Assembly (NCBI GenBank): GCA_963920765.1
Contig: OY987247.1
Location: forward strand, 1,178,001 to 1,242,000
Origin: Ulota crispa
Lineage: Eukaryota; Streptophyta; Bryopsida; Orthotrichales; Orthotrichaceae
Length of the DNA: 64,000 nucleotides
Direction of reading: 5' to 3'
Part shown: positions 1 to 9,998 of the stretch, one piece after another
Position numbering within the stretch: the stretch's first letter is position 1
Layout: each line of letters opens with the position of its first letter
Made by a program: the position numbers and the translations under genes
Notes under the pieces: generated by a model
Databases searched by the model: none
Seen by the model: only the letters and a program-made list of their open reading frames with translations
Told to the model about the DNA's origin: nothing

Positions 1-2227
1 TGCCCTATTATCACTGTGCCTCAACCTTTGAAAGTCCATTGTCCCTATGGGTGACAAAATGCATTTTGGGCACGCTTGCTCTATTGGGATTTCTTATCAT
101 TTCTTCTTTTTTTTTTAACTTGATTTTTTTTGCAAGGGCTACCCATGAGTATAGTTTTTATTGGAATTGGAATTACGGTTCAAAAATTATGAGTGTTTTA
201 TATGTTTTCTTGTTTTTCAATGGGCAAGCCAGGCAAGCCATTTTTTGTTAACTTCTTTCAAGGGTAACCAATGAAGGTATGATTTTTCAATGAAATTTTC
301 TTAAAGCAATTGTGTACTAGATAAATACATTAATTTTTGAATTGCAATTTTTATTAGAGATTTGATTTTTTTTTGGTATTTTTTATTTTGTATGTGATTG
401 TCAATAAAGAAACAACCCATCAATGGGATTTTTGATTTGGAAAAAAAAAAAAAACCACTTGAAATTTGGTTTGCAAAAAACTTTAGTGTAGTGTGAATTT
501 CAAGCACATGTTTGCAATGCAGGCCTAAGAAGGGATTGCTCTAAGTCTTTACTGTACATAAAAACTTGTGGAGGTATCCCTAACATAATTTGAAGCATTT
601 CAAAAAAATCTCTCTCCCATCCATAATGCAAAAAACATCCATAACATTCAATCAAAGAGACCCAAAACTTTTTTAACCAACTTCAAATGCTCATACCTCT
701 CAAATTGTAATGCCAAACCTCATGAAACTTTCAACATGGCTTTTTGCATGAGTCTAATGTAAGATCCTATGGTTAGAACTGTAAAATAATATAAAACAAA
801 CCTTCATGGAACCAAATGTCTGTCAATGATGGATTTCAATGATTTTGTAAAAAACATGGGCTTGGGTATTTAGGAGTTAGTTCAAAAATTAATTACAAAA
901 GCTATAGTACACCAAATATCATGGTTAAAAACTAATTGAGTCAAGGTTTTGTATCAAGTTCCAAAATCATAAATAAGTGGAGTATGTGTTAGTTACCAAG
1001 GTTTCAATGAGGTAGGGCTAGTTTTAAGCTCAATTTTGAAATTGCCCCATTATCACCTTCTTAGAGATTTTGGTGGTCATGCATGATCACATTTAGTTAT
1101 TTTGTTTTTGACCTTCTTCTTCCTTTCCTTGGCCTTTGTGGTTATCCATAAGTGCTAATCAAGTTGACAAATTTTAATTGTTTTTAGGTTTTTGCAATTG
1201 ACATTGCTATAGCTAAAGGATTGGAGCTATACATTGTATGTCTAATTAATTGAGGTCTTCATGGAACATGCTTTATCTTTAACAAACTTTGGTCAAAGGA
1301 AAAAAAATACACGATTAAGCAAAGAAATCTAAGACCTTTCTTGCAATACCAATAAACCCAAATTTGAAGCAAATCCCAACAAAAGATGTGTATTTGAAAA
1401 CATAGAAGTGATAATAGGGTAGGAGTGGTAACACGGTAAACTACCTCTACCTCATTCATTGCTCTCAAATCCCTTTCCGTCAACAATTGCTCCTAAAACC
1501 CTACACTTCACTATGATGATGTATTAAAGTGCTTATGTATTGTTCATGTAATTGTGGACTTTTTATGTTTTTTGAACATCTAGAGATCCTCCCATGTTTT
1601 ACATGCATTTTTTATTTGGATATGTTTCTTGATGTTTTGCAAGTACCTATGGACTTTTTGCAAATCAAAATAAGGTATAAATTAGTATTTATGGACTATG
1701 CAAAGTCCATAGGTTCTTAACATGGCATGTTTGATTCTTGTAGGACGTTTGTTTAATCAGAGAAAATCTAATTTTTGGTAGAAAACTCAATTAAAAAAAA
1801 AACTAGGGTCATTTCCACTTGAGAGAGAAGGAAATCATGGTGATAACATTCATTGAAAGGTTGTGTTTCGAAGAGCCAAATTATGATATTCAACTACAAA
1901 GAGCTCATAAATTGAGGGGTCTACATGAATTGGAGGTTCCAAAGAGGTGTTTAGAGAGTGCCCAAGCCTTGCTTCTATGAGATTTTGAGCATTCGAATGA
2001 AAGTTTGGACTTGGACATAGCGTAAACATTTCTTTTGTTATGACAAAATATTTTGGCAAGTATGAAAAGTTCTTGCAAGTAACACAAGGAGGTTAGTACA
2101 AACCCCTCAAGGACAATTAATTAGGAAAACAGGAGAAAACATACAAAGATTTGGTGAATCCAAAGTCCAACCAAGCTGCAAGAACTCAGTACCAAAGATT
2201 TTTCATTTTCTCCATCAAACCATGTGA
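1..2227. other. AT-rich intergenic stretch, no gene seen
   Basis: Low-GC DNA with many A and T runs. Open frames are short (77 codons or fewer), lie in scattered frames and have low-complexity translations. I see no recognisable protein, RNA gene or paired transposon ends here. Confidence 0.6.
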
Positions 2228-3140
2228 TTAACCCTTTAGAGACCACCGAACCACATTTTGATTCAGCAGGGTGGTTTTTGACATATAGAGTAAAATCACT
2301 CAACAATTTGGAAACAATTCTTGAAGAACGCTTGTGGTCACAAGAATTTTGCATCCAACCAAAAAAACAACAATGGAATTGGGTATATGAGTTGATATAT
2401 AATGGTGTTTATACGGCATGGCCTCAAAATATGTATCCATATTTGGTCAAAGATGGATCAAAGCAACAACACAATACATCAAACATCCAAAAAGAATGCC
2501 ACATTTCAATAGTGCGGTCTTAAAAAAATTCAAATTGCTTAGGAAATATGCTTGTATTGTTTCTCTATATGGTAGTAGTACAATTGTAGTATTTGAAAAT
2601 CTATTGAAATTGTGCTATCATTTCATTTTTAAAATTTGTCATTTTACATTTGAGGCCAATTCTTGATTTTTTTCACCAATTGGATTTTCCATAGCATTTA
2701 TCAAATTTCTTGTAGACTTGTTTTAGGATAGCAAATAAAGTGGGTATTTTACCCTTTTTGTCCACTTAGCTACACCTTGAGATTGATATTTTTATCCATT
2801 TTGTGTGAAACCAATCTTATTGGAAAGTTGGGAAAGCTTACTTTCTAGAAATATAAGGCTCTTCTTGAGCAAAGCTTGTATGAAGCAGTAAGATCCAAAA
2901 CCACACAAGCATGAAAACTAGAGATTTCCCACTTGTAGCTCAATTAATCATTATAATATTTCACCTCCCATGGTAGATCTGGTTGAAGTTTTGATAGTTT
3001 ATAGTAAAGAAGGTGTTCTTTCCATTTGTACGGTTGGATTATGCAAACAAGGTCCACATTTGATTTGACTACACATTTCTATTTACTACCCTTGTTTCTA
3101 GTGGATTTTGTGAAAATGTGTGTGGTCTTTAAAGGGTTAA
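2228..3140. mobile_element. TTAA-flanked MITE, piggyBac-like family, about 0.9 kb
   Basis: The left end reads TTAACCCTTTAGAGACCAC and the right end, reverse complemented, TTAACCCTTTAAAGACCAC, so the terminal inverted repeat is about 19 bp with one mismatch and a TTAA at each edge. A 99-codon plus-strand frame near the left end (2224-2523) is the longest inside; it has no recognised domain and is far too short for a transposase. The element is read as non-autonomous. Family assignment rests on the TTAA edges and shared terminal sequence. Confidence 0.7.
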
Positions 3141-3507
3141 GAGGCGGTTCACACTACGTCCCACATTCCATCTTTGTAAGTCCCACCTCAACTTGAGATT
3201 CCAACTTTGTTGAGTTATTAAGGGCAAAAAAAGAGTGCTAAAAATGTCATAAATACTTTATGCAAAGATATTGGTGGGACTTGGGCTAAAAATTGGTCAT
3301 ATCAAAATGCTTGACCCAAACCTAGAGTGAAGTTCTACCTCCTTTGACACCAAAACATTCAAAAAGTACTACCATGTAAGCAAATTGCAATGAATTAAGA
3401 CATGGGACTTGAGACATAATGAAAAAGTTGAAAGTCTCAACTTTTGGTTTTACACCAATCAAATTCTCAAATTTTAATGAGACGTGGGACATAGTATGAA
3501 CCGCCCC
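3140..3507. mobile_element. Harbinger/Tourist-like MITE, copy 1
   Basis: The ends are near-inverted: GAGGCGGTTCACACTACGTC on the left, and GGGGCGGTTCATACTATGTC as the complement of the right. The flanks are TTA on the left and TTG on the right, close to the 3-bp TWA duplication of PIF/Harbinger elements. A second copy in the opposite orientation at 61559-61909 is similar through the interior and has TTA on both sides. This copy directly abuts the TTAA element that ends at 3140. No coding capacity. Confidence 0.65.
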
Positions 3508-3934
3508 TTGATTTAAAATACGGATACCAATAGAAATTGAACCGCAAACCTCATGGGCCCAAAAAGTGAGTTCAATAAGCTTATCAACCTTGATTGTCAC
3601 CTGAGCAATGTTTGGGGAAAAATTTTAGCTTGATTGGCTAAAATTTGACACTTTCAAATTTTTGACCAAATTTTCACTAACATGCATTGGTTATTTCCTA
3701 TATAACTTCTATACTTTTGCTATAAAATACCATAATTAAGTTTTTGAAAAAAAAATTCCAATTTTTTATCTGGTAGTTTCAATTTTCAACCAATTTTTTT
3801 ACAATTTCAACCATCTAATAATACACTAAGCAACGGTTCTCCCGAACACTGCACCCTAGGATACTTTAAAGACATTTTGGTTCGCAACTAATCAAATTGT
3901 GAGAAGTGCATTAGGTCCATGGCCAAAGACTCAC

Positions 3935-4196
3935 CAGTCCAACAGTTTTGGGCGCCCACTTGGATGCTCTCGCTGAGCGATGACACTACTTGATCGATGT
4001 AGATCAATGGCGGAAACACCACCACGTCCACGTCCTCCACATCAGCAAATTGAGCTGCATTCAAGTCTGCCACCAGCATTCCAACGCTCTTAGATGTGCC
4101 ATTGCACTTCCAGTTGCCACCCAGGAAGAATTTCCGTCCACTGGGCGGCACTTTTGTCCGAAAGATGCCGGCTCCCTCCATGTGCAACCTTGAGAA
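3935..4196 (-). CDS. Triosephosphate isomerase exon (partial gene or gene fragment)
   Basis: Triosephosphate isomerase interconverts dihydroxyacetone phosphate and glyceraldehyde 3-phosphate in glycolysis and the Calvin cycle. On the minus strand the frame contains GRKFFLGGNWKCNGT, the N-terminal barrel strand with the substrate-binding Asn and Lys of the NWKCNG motif, then DVDVVVFPPLIYIDQV and VGAQNCW. The YIDQV stretch resembles plastid rather than cytosolic plant isoforms. A consensus donor GTGAGT begins at 3934, just after the W-T-G codons, and an acceptor-like GGACAG precedes 4196, so this looks like a real exon (phase 0 to 1). An in-frame ATG lies at 4179-4181. No exon for the rest of the protein (the KGGAFTGE region, the catalytic His and Glu) is visible down to base 1. 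Either a long intron runs out of the window or this is an isolated fragment. The piece is clearly GC-richer than its surroundings. Confidence 0.72.
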
Positions 4197-4300
4197 CTGT
4201 CCGCCATCAACATCATGGTTTATTAATAAACTCCTCTTGCTTTCTAGAGTTTTTCAAGTTTCACATTCCTATGATTTTCTAAAATTTTCAATTTATTTTA

Positions 4301-4703
4301 GGAATTGATACATGCACACCCAAGGGTTTGATATGCACACGAGGGGGTAAATCTTAAATATCTCTCATCAACAAGTTGAATTTGGAAAATTTGAATCACA
4401 TTTGGATTCAAAGACCTTGATTTAGTCTAGAATCATAAAAGAGGTTATAATTAAACAACTCCCAATGAAAAGCTTAGATTTTTTACTAATAAGGATAAAA
4501 GTAATAATTTACCCTTTAACTAAATTTTTTCATTGGGCATTGTTCAATTATAACCTCCTTTATGGTTTGAGATTAAATCAAGGTCTCTACATTCAAACCT
4601 GAATTCAAATTTTTCAAATTCAACTTGTTCATGATAAATATTTAAAAATTAACTCCGCCTTGAATTCCATACAAAAAATCCCAAGTGTGCCTATATCAAT
4701 TCC
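4301..4703. mobile_element. GTGCACA-ended MITE, copy a (hAT-like family)
   Basis: The left end GGAATTGATACATGCACACC pairs with the right end, complement GGGAATTGATATAGGCACAC. The interior is a foldback sharing sequence with copies at 42693-43105, 53113-53502 and 57106-57921 (the arms around GAATTTG and CAACACCCAATGAAAA-like sequence). The flanks contain TTTATTTT and TTTATTTA, an imperfect 8-bp duplication. Copies b and c have exact 8-bp duplications, which support the hAT-like label. Confidence 0.6.
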
Positions 4704-4983
4704 CTTTATTTATCATAAAAATTTTAAGCAACCATTTTGTCTCATATTTGTGCATCCATTGTCTTAGGACAAATTGCTTTGTGTGATGTTAGGTTTTATT
4801 CAAATTTCAAGATGGATGAGAGTGGAGTGCAACAAATTACTTGTGGTTCCTTATCAATCGAACCCATAAAGAGAATTGAAGGCTCAAGGAATTTCTTTTT
4901 TTGGGAACTTAAGATGTCACTAAGAGAATGTGTGTCAATGTCGAAAGAATTGGAGTAGCTTGGACACATCCAATAATTTCTCC

Positions 4984-5526
4984 TTAACCCCAAAACATCC
5001 AAGGGGTAAGGGCAGAACATAGAGGTGTTATAAAATGATATTTTTGTAACTTATATGAAGTTTGTTTAAAAAGAGGGAACAAGAATTATGATGTTTAGTA
5101 ATTATTCATACAATCAAATATTCAAAAAAGGTTGAGGATTCTTATTTAATGAATGTAGAAGCATTTATCATTTGATATTCATCAAAATTACAAGTTTTAT
5201 TCATAAAATTTAAATTTGGTATGATTGGTTAAAAATAAAAATTCTATTCTAAAACTCAAAAATGTAATATTTTCGAAGGAGAGAACATCATTAGTTTTTC
5301 AAAATAGTAAATTTTGTAACACTATCAAATACTAAAGTGTTTATCTTTGAAAATTATCCTTGGTGGAGCTTAACTTGGATTGACATGACTCAAATTGGGT
5401 TGGAAAGTGGACTTGCTTTCTAATATGATTTTTTTTTCATTTTTTCAACAAATATATTTTTCATCTTAGGCAGCTCGCAAACAAGGGCAACAACCAAGAA
5501 ATGGTCGATTGGGTGTTTAGGGGTAC
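4984..5526. mobile_element. TTAA-type MITE, diverged copy
   Basis: The left end TTAACCCCAAAACATCCAAG has an intact TTAA; the right end has decayed to GGGTACC. The interior matches, in the opposite orientation, the element at 58708-59260. Shared blocks include a CAAGGGGTAAGGGC-like stretch near one end and CTTAACTTGGATTGACATGA in the middle. That relationship is what identifies it, since its own ends are damaged. No coding capacity. Confidence 0.65.
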
Positions 5527-5581
5527 CAAGAATTGGTGTTAAGGCATTGCCAATAATTCCTCCTTAGATTAGGAACTAGTG

Positions 5582-5830
5582 TTAACCCCTAAAGGACCAA
5601 GCAACCCTTTGCGATTAGTACAATACGGGGTATTTTTCTTGTATTTGAAATGCATTCACACCTTCATTACATTTGAGATCAACAAAGGAGTTAATATATA
5701 GATCAATGTTGTTCTAGTGAGGTAGTCAGTTTGCAAGATCCCAAATTAAAACTTTTTGTTGGAAACAAATGCCAGTTATACAACAGCGTATATACTATGT
5801 ATTATAGTAGCTCGGTCCTTTAAGGGTTAA
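5582..5830. mobile_element. TTAA-flanked MITE, 249 bp
   Basis: The left end TTAACCCCTAAAGGACCAAG and the right end, complement TTAACCCTTAAAGGACCGAG, match almost base for base over 20 bp, with exact TTAA at both edges. This is one of the cleanest members of the family. A 12-bp string GTTAAGGCATTG occurs just upstream (5538-5549) and again across the right edge (5826-5837), suggesting some further local duplication. Confidence 0.82.
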
Positions 5831-6357
5831 GGCATTGTGATTTTCTTTAAGTGAACCAAAAGGCAAATTATGTCCAATTGGAGACTTTCCTATTTATAAT
5901 GCAAATGAAAGCACTTGCAACCGATGCTTCATGACTTTCATCTTTGACACATCAATGAGATGGCCATGAGTTTACATCCAAGCATTGGCAAGGTCCTCAC
6001 CACCATAGTATACCCAATTATGGTGGGAGGTCAAATGACCTCATCAACACATGGAAACTACGGAATTTCTTCAGGAAGGAACAAGTCAATTCTTAATAAG
6101 GTCTACCTTCTAACTAAGGCATCAAGCACAATAAAATTGCCGTCTAGGTTCATAGGTTTAGATAGTTGAATCATCCCAACAAACTCTTCATTCACAACAA
6201 AGGAAACCTTCTTCTTCTATAATGTAAATGCCAAGTCTTTATGACAAACATGCCACTCTCTTATTAATAGAACCATTCTCCCTCCTTGCACTCTTACAGA
6301 TCTATTGATCTAGAATCGAATCGAAAGAGAGGATAATGTTTCAATAATTGATGAGTA

Positions 6358-7190
6358 TTCCCTCTATCTTTTTAAAAACGTCTTTCAGACACATCTCTTG
6401 TACCACTAAAAAAACTCCCTTTTGCTGATTTCAAATGCTAAGAAAGCATTTGTAATGTTCAATGATCTCATGGGGGCAAGTTAAGCAATTAGAGAGCATT
6501 CCTCTTCTAGCAAGATTGGCCTTGCTCATATGAGGTACCATTGTTGCTATTAATCTTTAACCCCTGAAGGGCCTTTGGGCTCTGGAGATACAGTATCAAA
6601 TACAGTGGCAACCAATATTCAGAAGTTTGAATCAGCAAGAAATTAAGTGTTACAACCATACATATTGAACTGTTGTATGATGGTGGGTGCATAAAAAAAT
6701 TGGAAAGCCCTCATAGCAGCTCAAATACATCTGTACATACAACAATACATATGACCATACATACGACCGTACATATGACCGCAAAGGGCTTTCAGGCCAT
6801 TCAAAGGTTAAATCATCAAATAACGAGGAGCTAGCAGCATGCACAAATATGGTGCTACTTTTTGCATGGAATTTGGATATCCAAACATCAACATCGAAGT
6901 TGGAGATTTTGAGTACATTTGGTAGATAGTATACCGATTCTAGAATGCATGTCACTAGCACAAAGACTAAAATAATGAGGAGCTAGCGGCATTCACAAAC
7001 TATGCACAATATGATACTTCTTGCATGAAATTTGGGTGCCTAAATGGCAACATTAAAATTGGAAATTTTGCATACATCTAATAGATGCTATACTAATTCT
7101 AAAATGCATGTGTCACTAGTACTAAGACTAAAAACACAATTAATCCTTTACAAGAAAGCTTTTTGGACGTTCTTAGAGAGACAGAGGGAG
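6358..7190. mobile_element. Stowaway-type (Tc1/mariner) MITE, copy 1, carrying a nested insertion
   Basis: The right end, complemented, reads CTCCCTCTGTCTCTCTAAGA and the left TTCCCTCTATCTTTTTAAAA; a TA dinucleotide flanks each end. CTCCCTCYGTCC ends are typical of plant Stowaway-like elements. Copy 2 at 58271-59394 shares the interior (for example GTTAAGCAATTAGAGAGCAT and GAGGTACCATTGTTGCTA). Without the nested TTAA element at 6557-6811 this copy is about 578 bp. Confidence 0.78.
6557..6811. mobile_element. TTAA-flanked MITE nested in the Stowaway-like element
   Basis: The left end TTAACCCCTGAAGGGCC and the right complement TTAACCTTTGAATGGCC have TTAA at both edges. The second Stowaway copy has the uninterrupted sequence at this position (about 58464-58476, a single TTAA just before ATCATCAA), so the filled site here carries a duplicated TTAA. 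This is direct evidence for insertion with TTAA duplication. Confidence 0.85.
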
Positions 7191-7469
7191 TACATAATAA
7201 GCATTGATAAGGAATGAGAGCCAACTTCCATGTTGCATTGGAATTGGAAAATTGCAAAAAACAACAAAAGAGGTATAGAGCCAAAAACAACAAAACCCAA
7301 AATCAGAAATGATATTCCAGTAAGTTTCTTCCAAAAAGCACGGGAAGTTTGGGAAATTGGAAATGGTGTTCCAACAAGTTTCTTGCAAGAAGCACAGGGA
7401 GTTTGGGGATCTAAGTTTTCCAAAGCATGGATGTTTGCTTTGAGAGAGTTCGTTCAATAGAGATCTTAC

Positions 7470-9426
7470 TTCCTGGAAGAAGTAGCAGAGAGTTCTGGCG
7501 GAGTCCACCACGGCTTGCTGCGACTCCAGAAACTTGGACGAGTCGGCCTCTTGCCACTCCCAGTAGCAATTAGCGTGCCACCGCAGCTTCTCAAACAAAT
7601 CCTGCATTTCCATTGAAAACGAAAGCTTACAGATATTAATTACTGCACTAGTCAATTAGGTGGCAACTCTTACACTAAGATCCAGGTACCTTTGTGACAT
7701 TTCCTTCAGTGGTCCCACTAGTGATTTTCATGAATAGCTCAGATTGCTAAAAAAAAAAGCCCAACACTGCTAAATGTGCTGAAATTTCAAACTTAACACT
7801 AAGATTTTTCACATTTTTTGTAGCAACTACAATTTCCAGGTAATTTTTTTGCAGAATTGTAAAAGAAAACTAATTTCCTTCATGCTTCTTTTAAGCAACT
7901 TACGTTCTTTAGTACAGTAACGGACTTGGCTCAGGATGGAAATCAGGGCTATGTAAACAGACCTACGGTTTGTTATTATATAAGGAAGACTCCAGGAAAT
8001 TAGCTTTCTATAGTAAAAGCTTACAACAAGGAAGAAGAGCGGTTTTGGGTTGCCCAGCTGAAACCTCAAATTCAAGTCAAATGTACATGTGACGGAGTTT
8101 GTAAGATATTGAGTTTGGAGCTGTAGACACTTAAAACGTCTGAGAATTCCCATTTTTTAAGAACGAACATGGCCCGCCTACCCAAACCTGTTGCCACTCT
8201 GCAATGCACCAGTGTAATGACTATAAGGTTGTATCAATTTTAAATATGCAATTTTTTTGGGTTTTTTAAGCTTGATCTGCTTTGAGTTTGCAAAAGATAT
8301 GATAACATATGTAACTTAACGAAAAAACAGAAAAACTGGATCTTTATCCAACTGTTTTTAGACATCCACTATTTCTTTATGCGTCATAAGAAACTGGTTG
8401 ATTGATTTGACCCCGACCTCGGAAACACCTCACACCTACCCACTCTCTCTCTTTAGCAAAAAGCAAAGCTGTGGGTGCTACAAGCGGGGTTCATATGGGG
8501 GAGCTTTGCAGTTTATTCTCTTGCAGTACCTCAAACGGAAATTTGTACTTCATGTCATCCAGCCTGGTCACGAGTCCAATAGTAACGTATTGTAGAGATC
8601 TGAACATGCAAACGTAAAACTTGACAAAAAATCCTGAGAACAAGTTGAAAAAACACAAAAGGCTACTGTACTAGTATTCATGATAATTGAGCTCCAGATC
8701 TAAGTTACCGAGTACATGTTTCCAGAGGACCTTCAGTTCAGAAGTGCTATCCACCAGGTACGATTCTACAGTATCCATCCAAGCAATCATAGAGATCTAG
8801 ATGTACATGCAAATGCAAAGCAAATGAAGGGAATGTGCAAATCCCTTGAAAGCAGTGAAAACACGAAGCCTGGTGGGGTCACGTACCTCATCATGCTGAG
8901 GGCGTCATCCAGCAACCGAAGCAGGAGTTGGCAGGAAATCATGGGAGGATCGCCCAGCTTCGGAAAATTGGTGTAGTTCTTTCCAGGAGCAGCTCTGACA
9001 CCACCACCGTCGTCGTCCTCGCCCAAGCATTCACACATCATGACGTCGGGAGCATCTTCGAACTCCTCGTTGGCCCCGAATTGCATCACCATGTTGAAGG
9101 ACTATTGACAAAACTTGAGCTTTGTCGGTGCTTGTGTTCAATAACCAGTTAACAGCCCATGAGCGCACCACACGTCAAGCTCTCTTCCAACATACCTGCA
9201 AGATACCCTTCACTTTAAAGTATACTCACTATTCCATGGTTTTAAAGGAAGAGGTATTTCAAGCTTAGTAAAAAATGCTTACGCAATTCATGACTTTGCA
9301 GCACAACCTTCTCATTTCGAGAGAGGAAGCATAAACCACGTCTGCATAAACCACGTCTGGATTCAGTCTTGGGATGACGCTCCTTATAAACTTTTGTCCC
9401 GAGGTGGTGATCTGCGCAGAGGCAAG
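7470..9426 (-). CDS. Unrecognised spliced gene, four phase-consistent exons
   Basis: I do not recognise this protein. Four minus-strand exons join in frame: 9283-9426 (48 codons, contains TTSGQKFIRSVIPRL), 8887-9101 (contains GANEEFEDAPDVMM, an acidic EDDDGGG patch and KNYTNFPKLGDPPM), 8530-8599 (contains YVTIGLVTRLDDMKYKF) and 7470-7601 (contains LRWHANCYWEWQEADSSKF). Donors are GTAAGC, GTACGT, GTACTG and GTAAGA and acceptors all end in AG; phases are 0, 2, 0, giving about 187 residues with no stop. The later part looks mostly helical. The N-terminus is unresolved: sequence upstream of 9426 gives no in-frame ATG I trust. The 3' end is also open. The last exon could read on past 7470, where the frame stays open to 7173, but a strong donor argues for splicing. 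The gene runs in the same direction as FPG and starts about 570 bp beyond the FPG stop. Confidence 0.6.
9330..9359 (-). repeat. 15-nt in-frame tandem duplication in the unrecognised gene
   Basis: A 15-nt unit encoding DVVYA is present twice in tandem, so the exon reads PDVVYADVVYASS. The duplication keeps the frame. It is either a recent slippage event or a lineage-specific insertion. Confidence 0.75.
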
Positions 9427-9998
9427 CTACATCCACAAGTAGATTAAAGCTAGAAGGAAGAAACTAGGGAGCTGAAAACGCTTCGATAAGAAGAGACAGA
9501 AATAGTGGCGAGTTGGAGTGGAGAGGTCAAGGGGCAGCCATTCGAAGAAAAGGCCGACACGATGGAAGTTACGTTAGTTAAGTTTGTAGATTCCAAAGGG
9601 TTATTCCTTTTCTAGTCTCCGAGAAACATTCCTAGAACGGCGAGTAATGGTAATATTAACAAAGAAACAAAGAAATAAGCAAAAAATATACTTTGCGGTA
9701 CAAATATACAGGGCTTCAGAATCCAAGATGGTGTATGTATGGCCCAAGTGAAAGAAAGAAAAACGTTCAGCACGGTCCTCCGTTTACAAAATGAAAGGTT
9801 TAGTAAAAGAAAGCAACAAAATACACAGCAAAACTTGAGCTGGATAGTGAGTCAATGCACCGGGCAAAATATAAAAAAGGCGTTTTCACTTCACCAGCTG
9901 GAGTGTGTCAATTCCGAATGACAAACTACTAAACTTTCCAAAAACGACAACAAAACTAAATAACCGGCTACGTTGCAAACGATCGCAAGTTGGACAGA

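Noticed and set aside
8709..8746. Possible extra exon in the unknown gene (STSELKVLWKHVLG)
   Set aside because: It has an AG before and a GT after, but its exit phase does not fit the next exon, whereas skipping it joins 8887 to 8599 in frame.
9427..9600. Ser-rich open stretch upstream of the unknown gene that could be a transit peptide
   Set aside because: The frame (SAFSSNGCPLTSP) has no in-frame ATG after the previous stop and does not reach the next acceptor cleanly; more likely a 5' leader.
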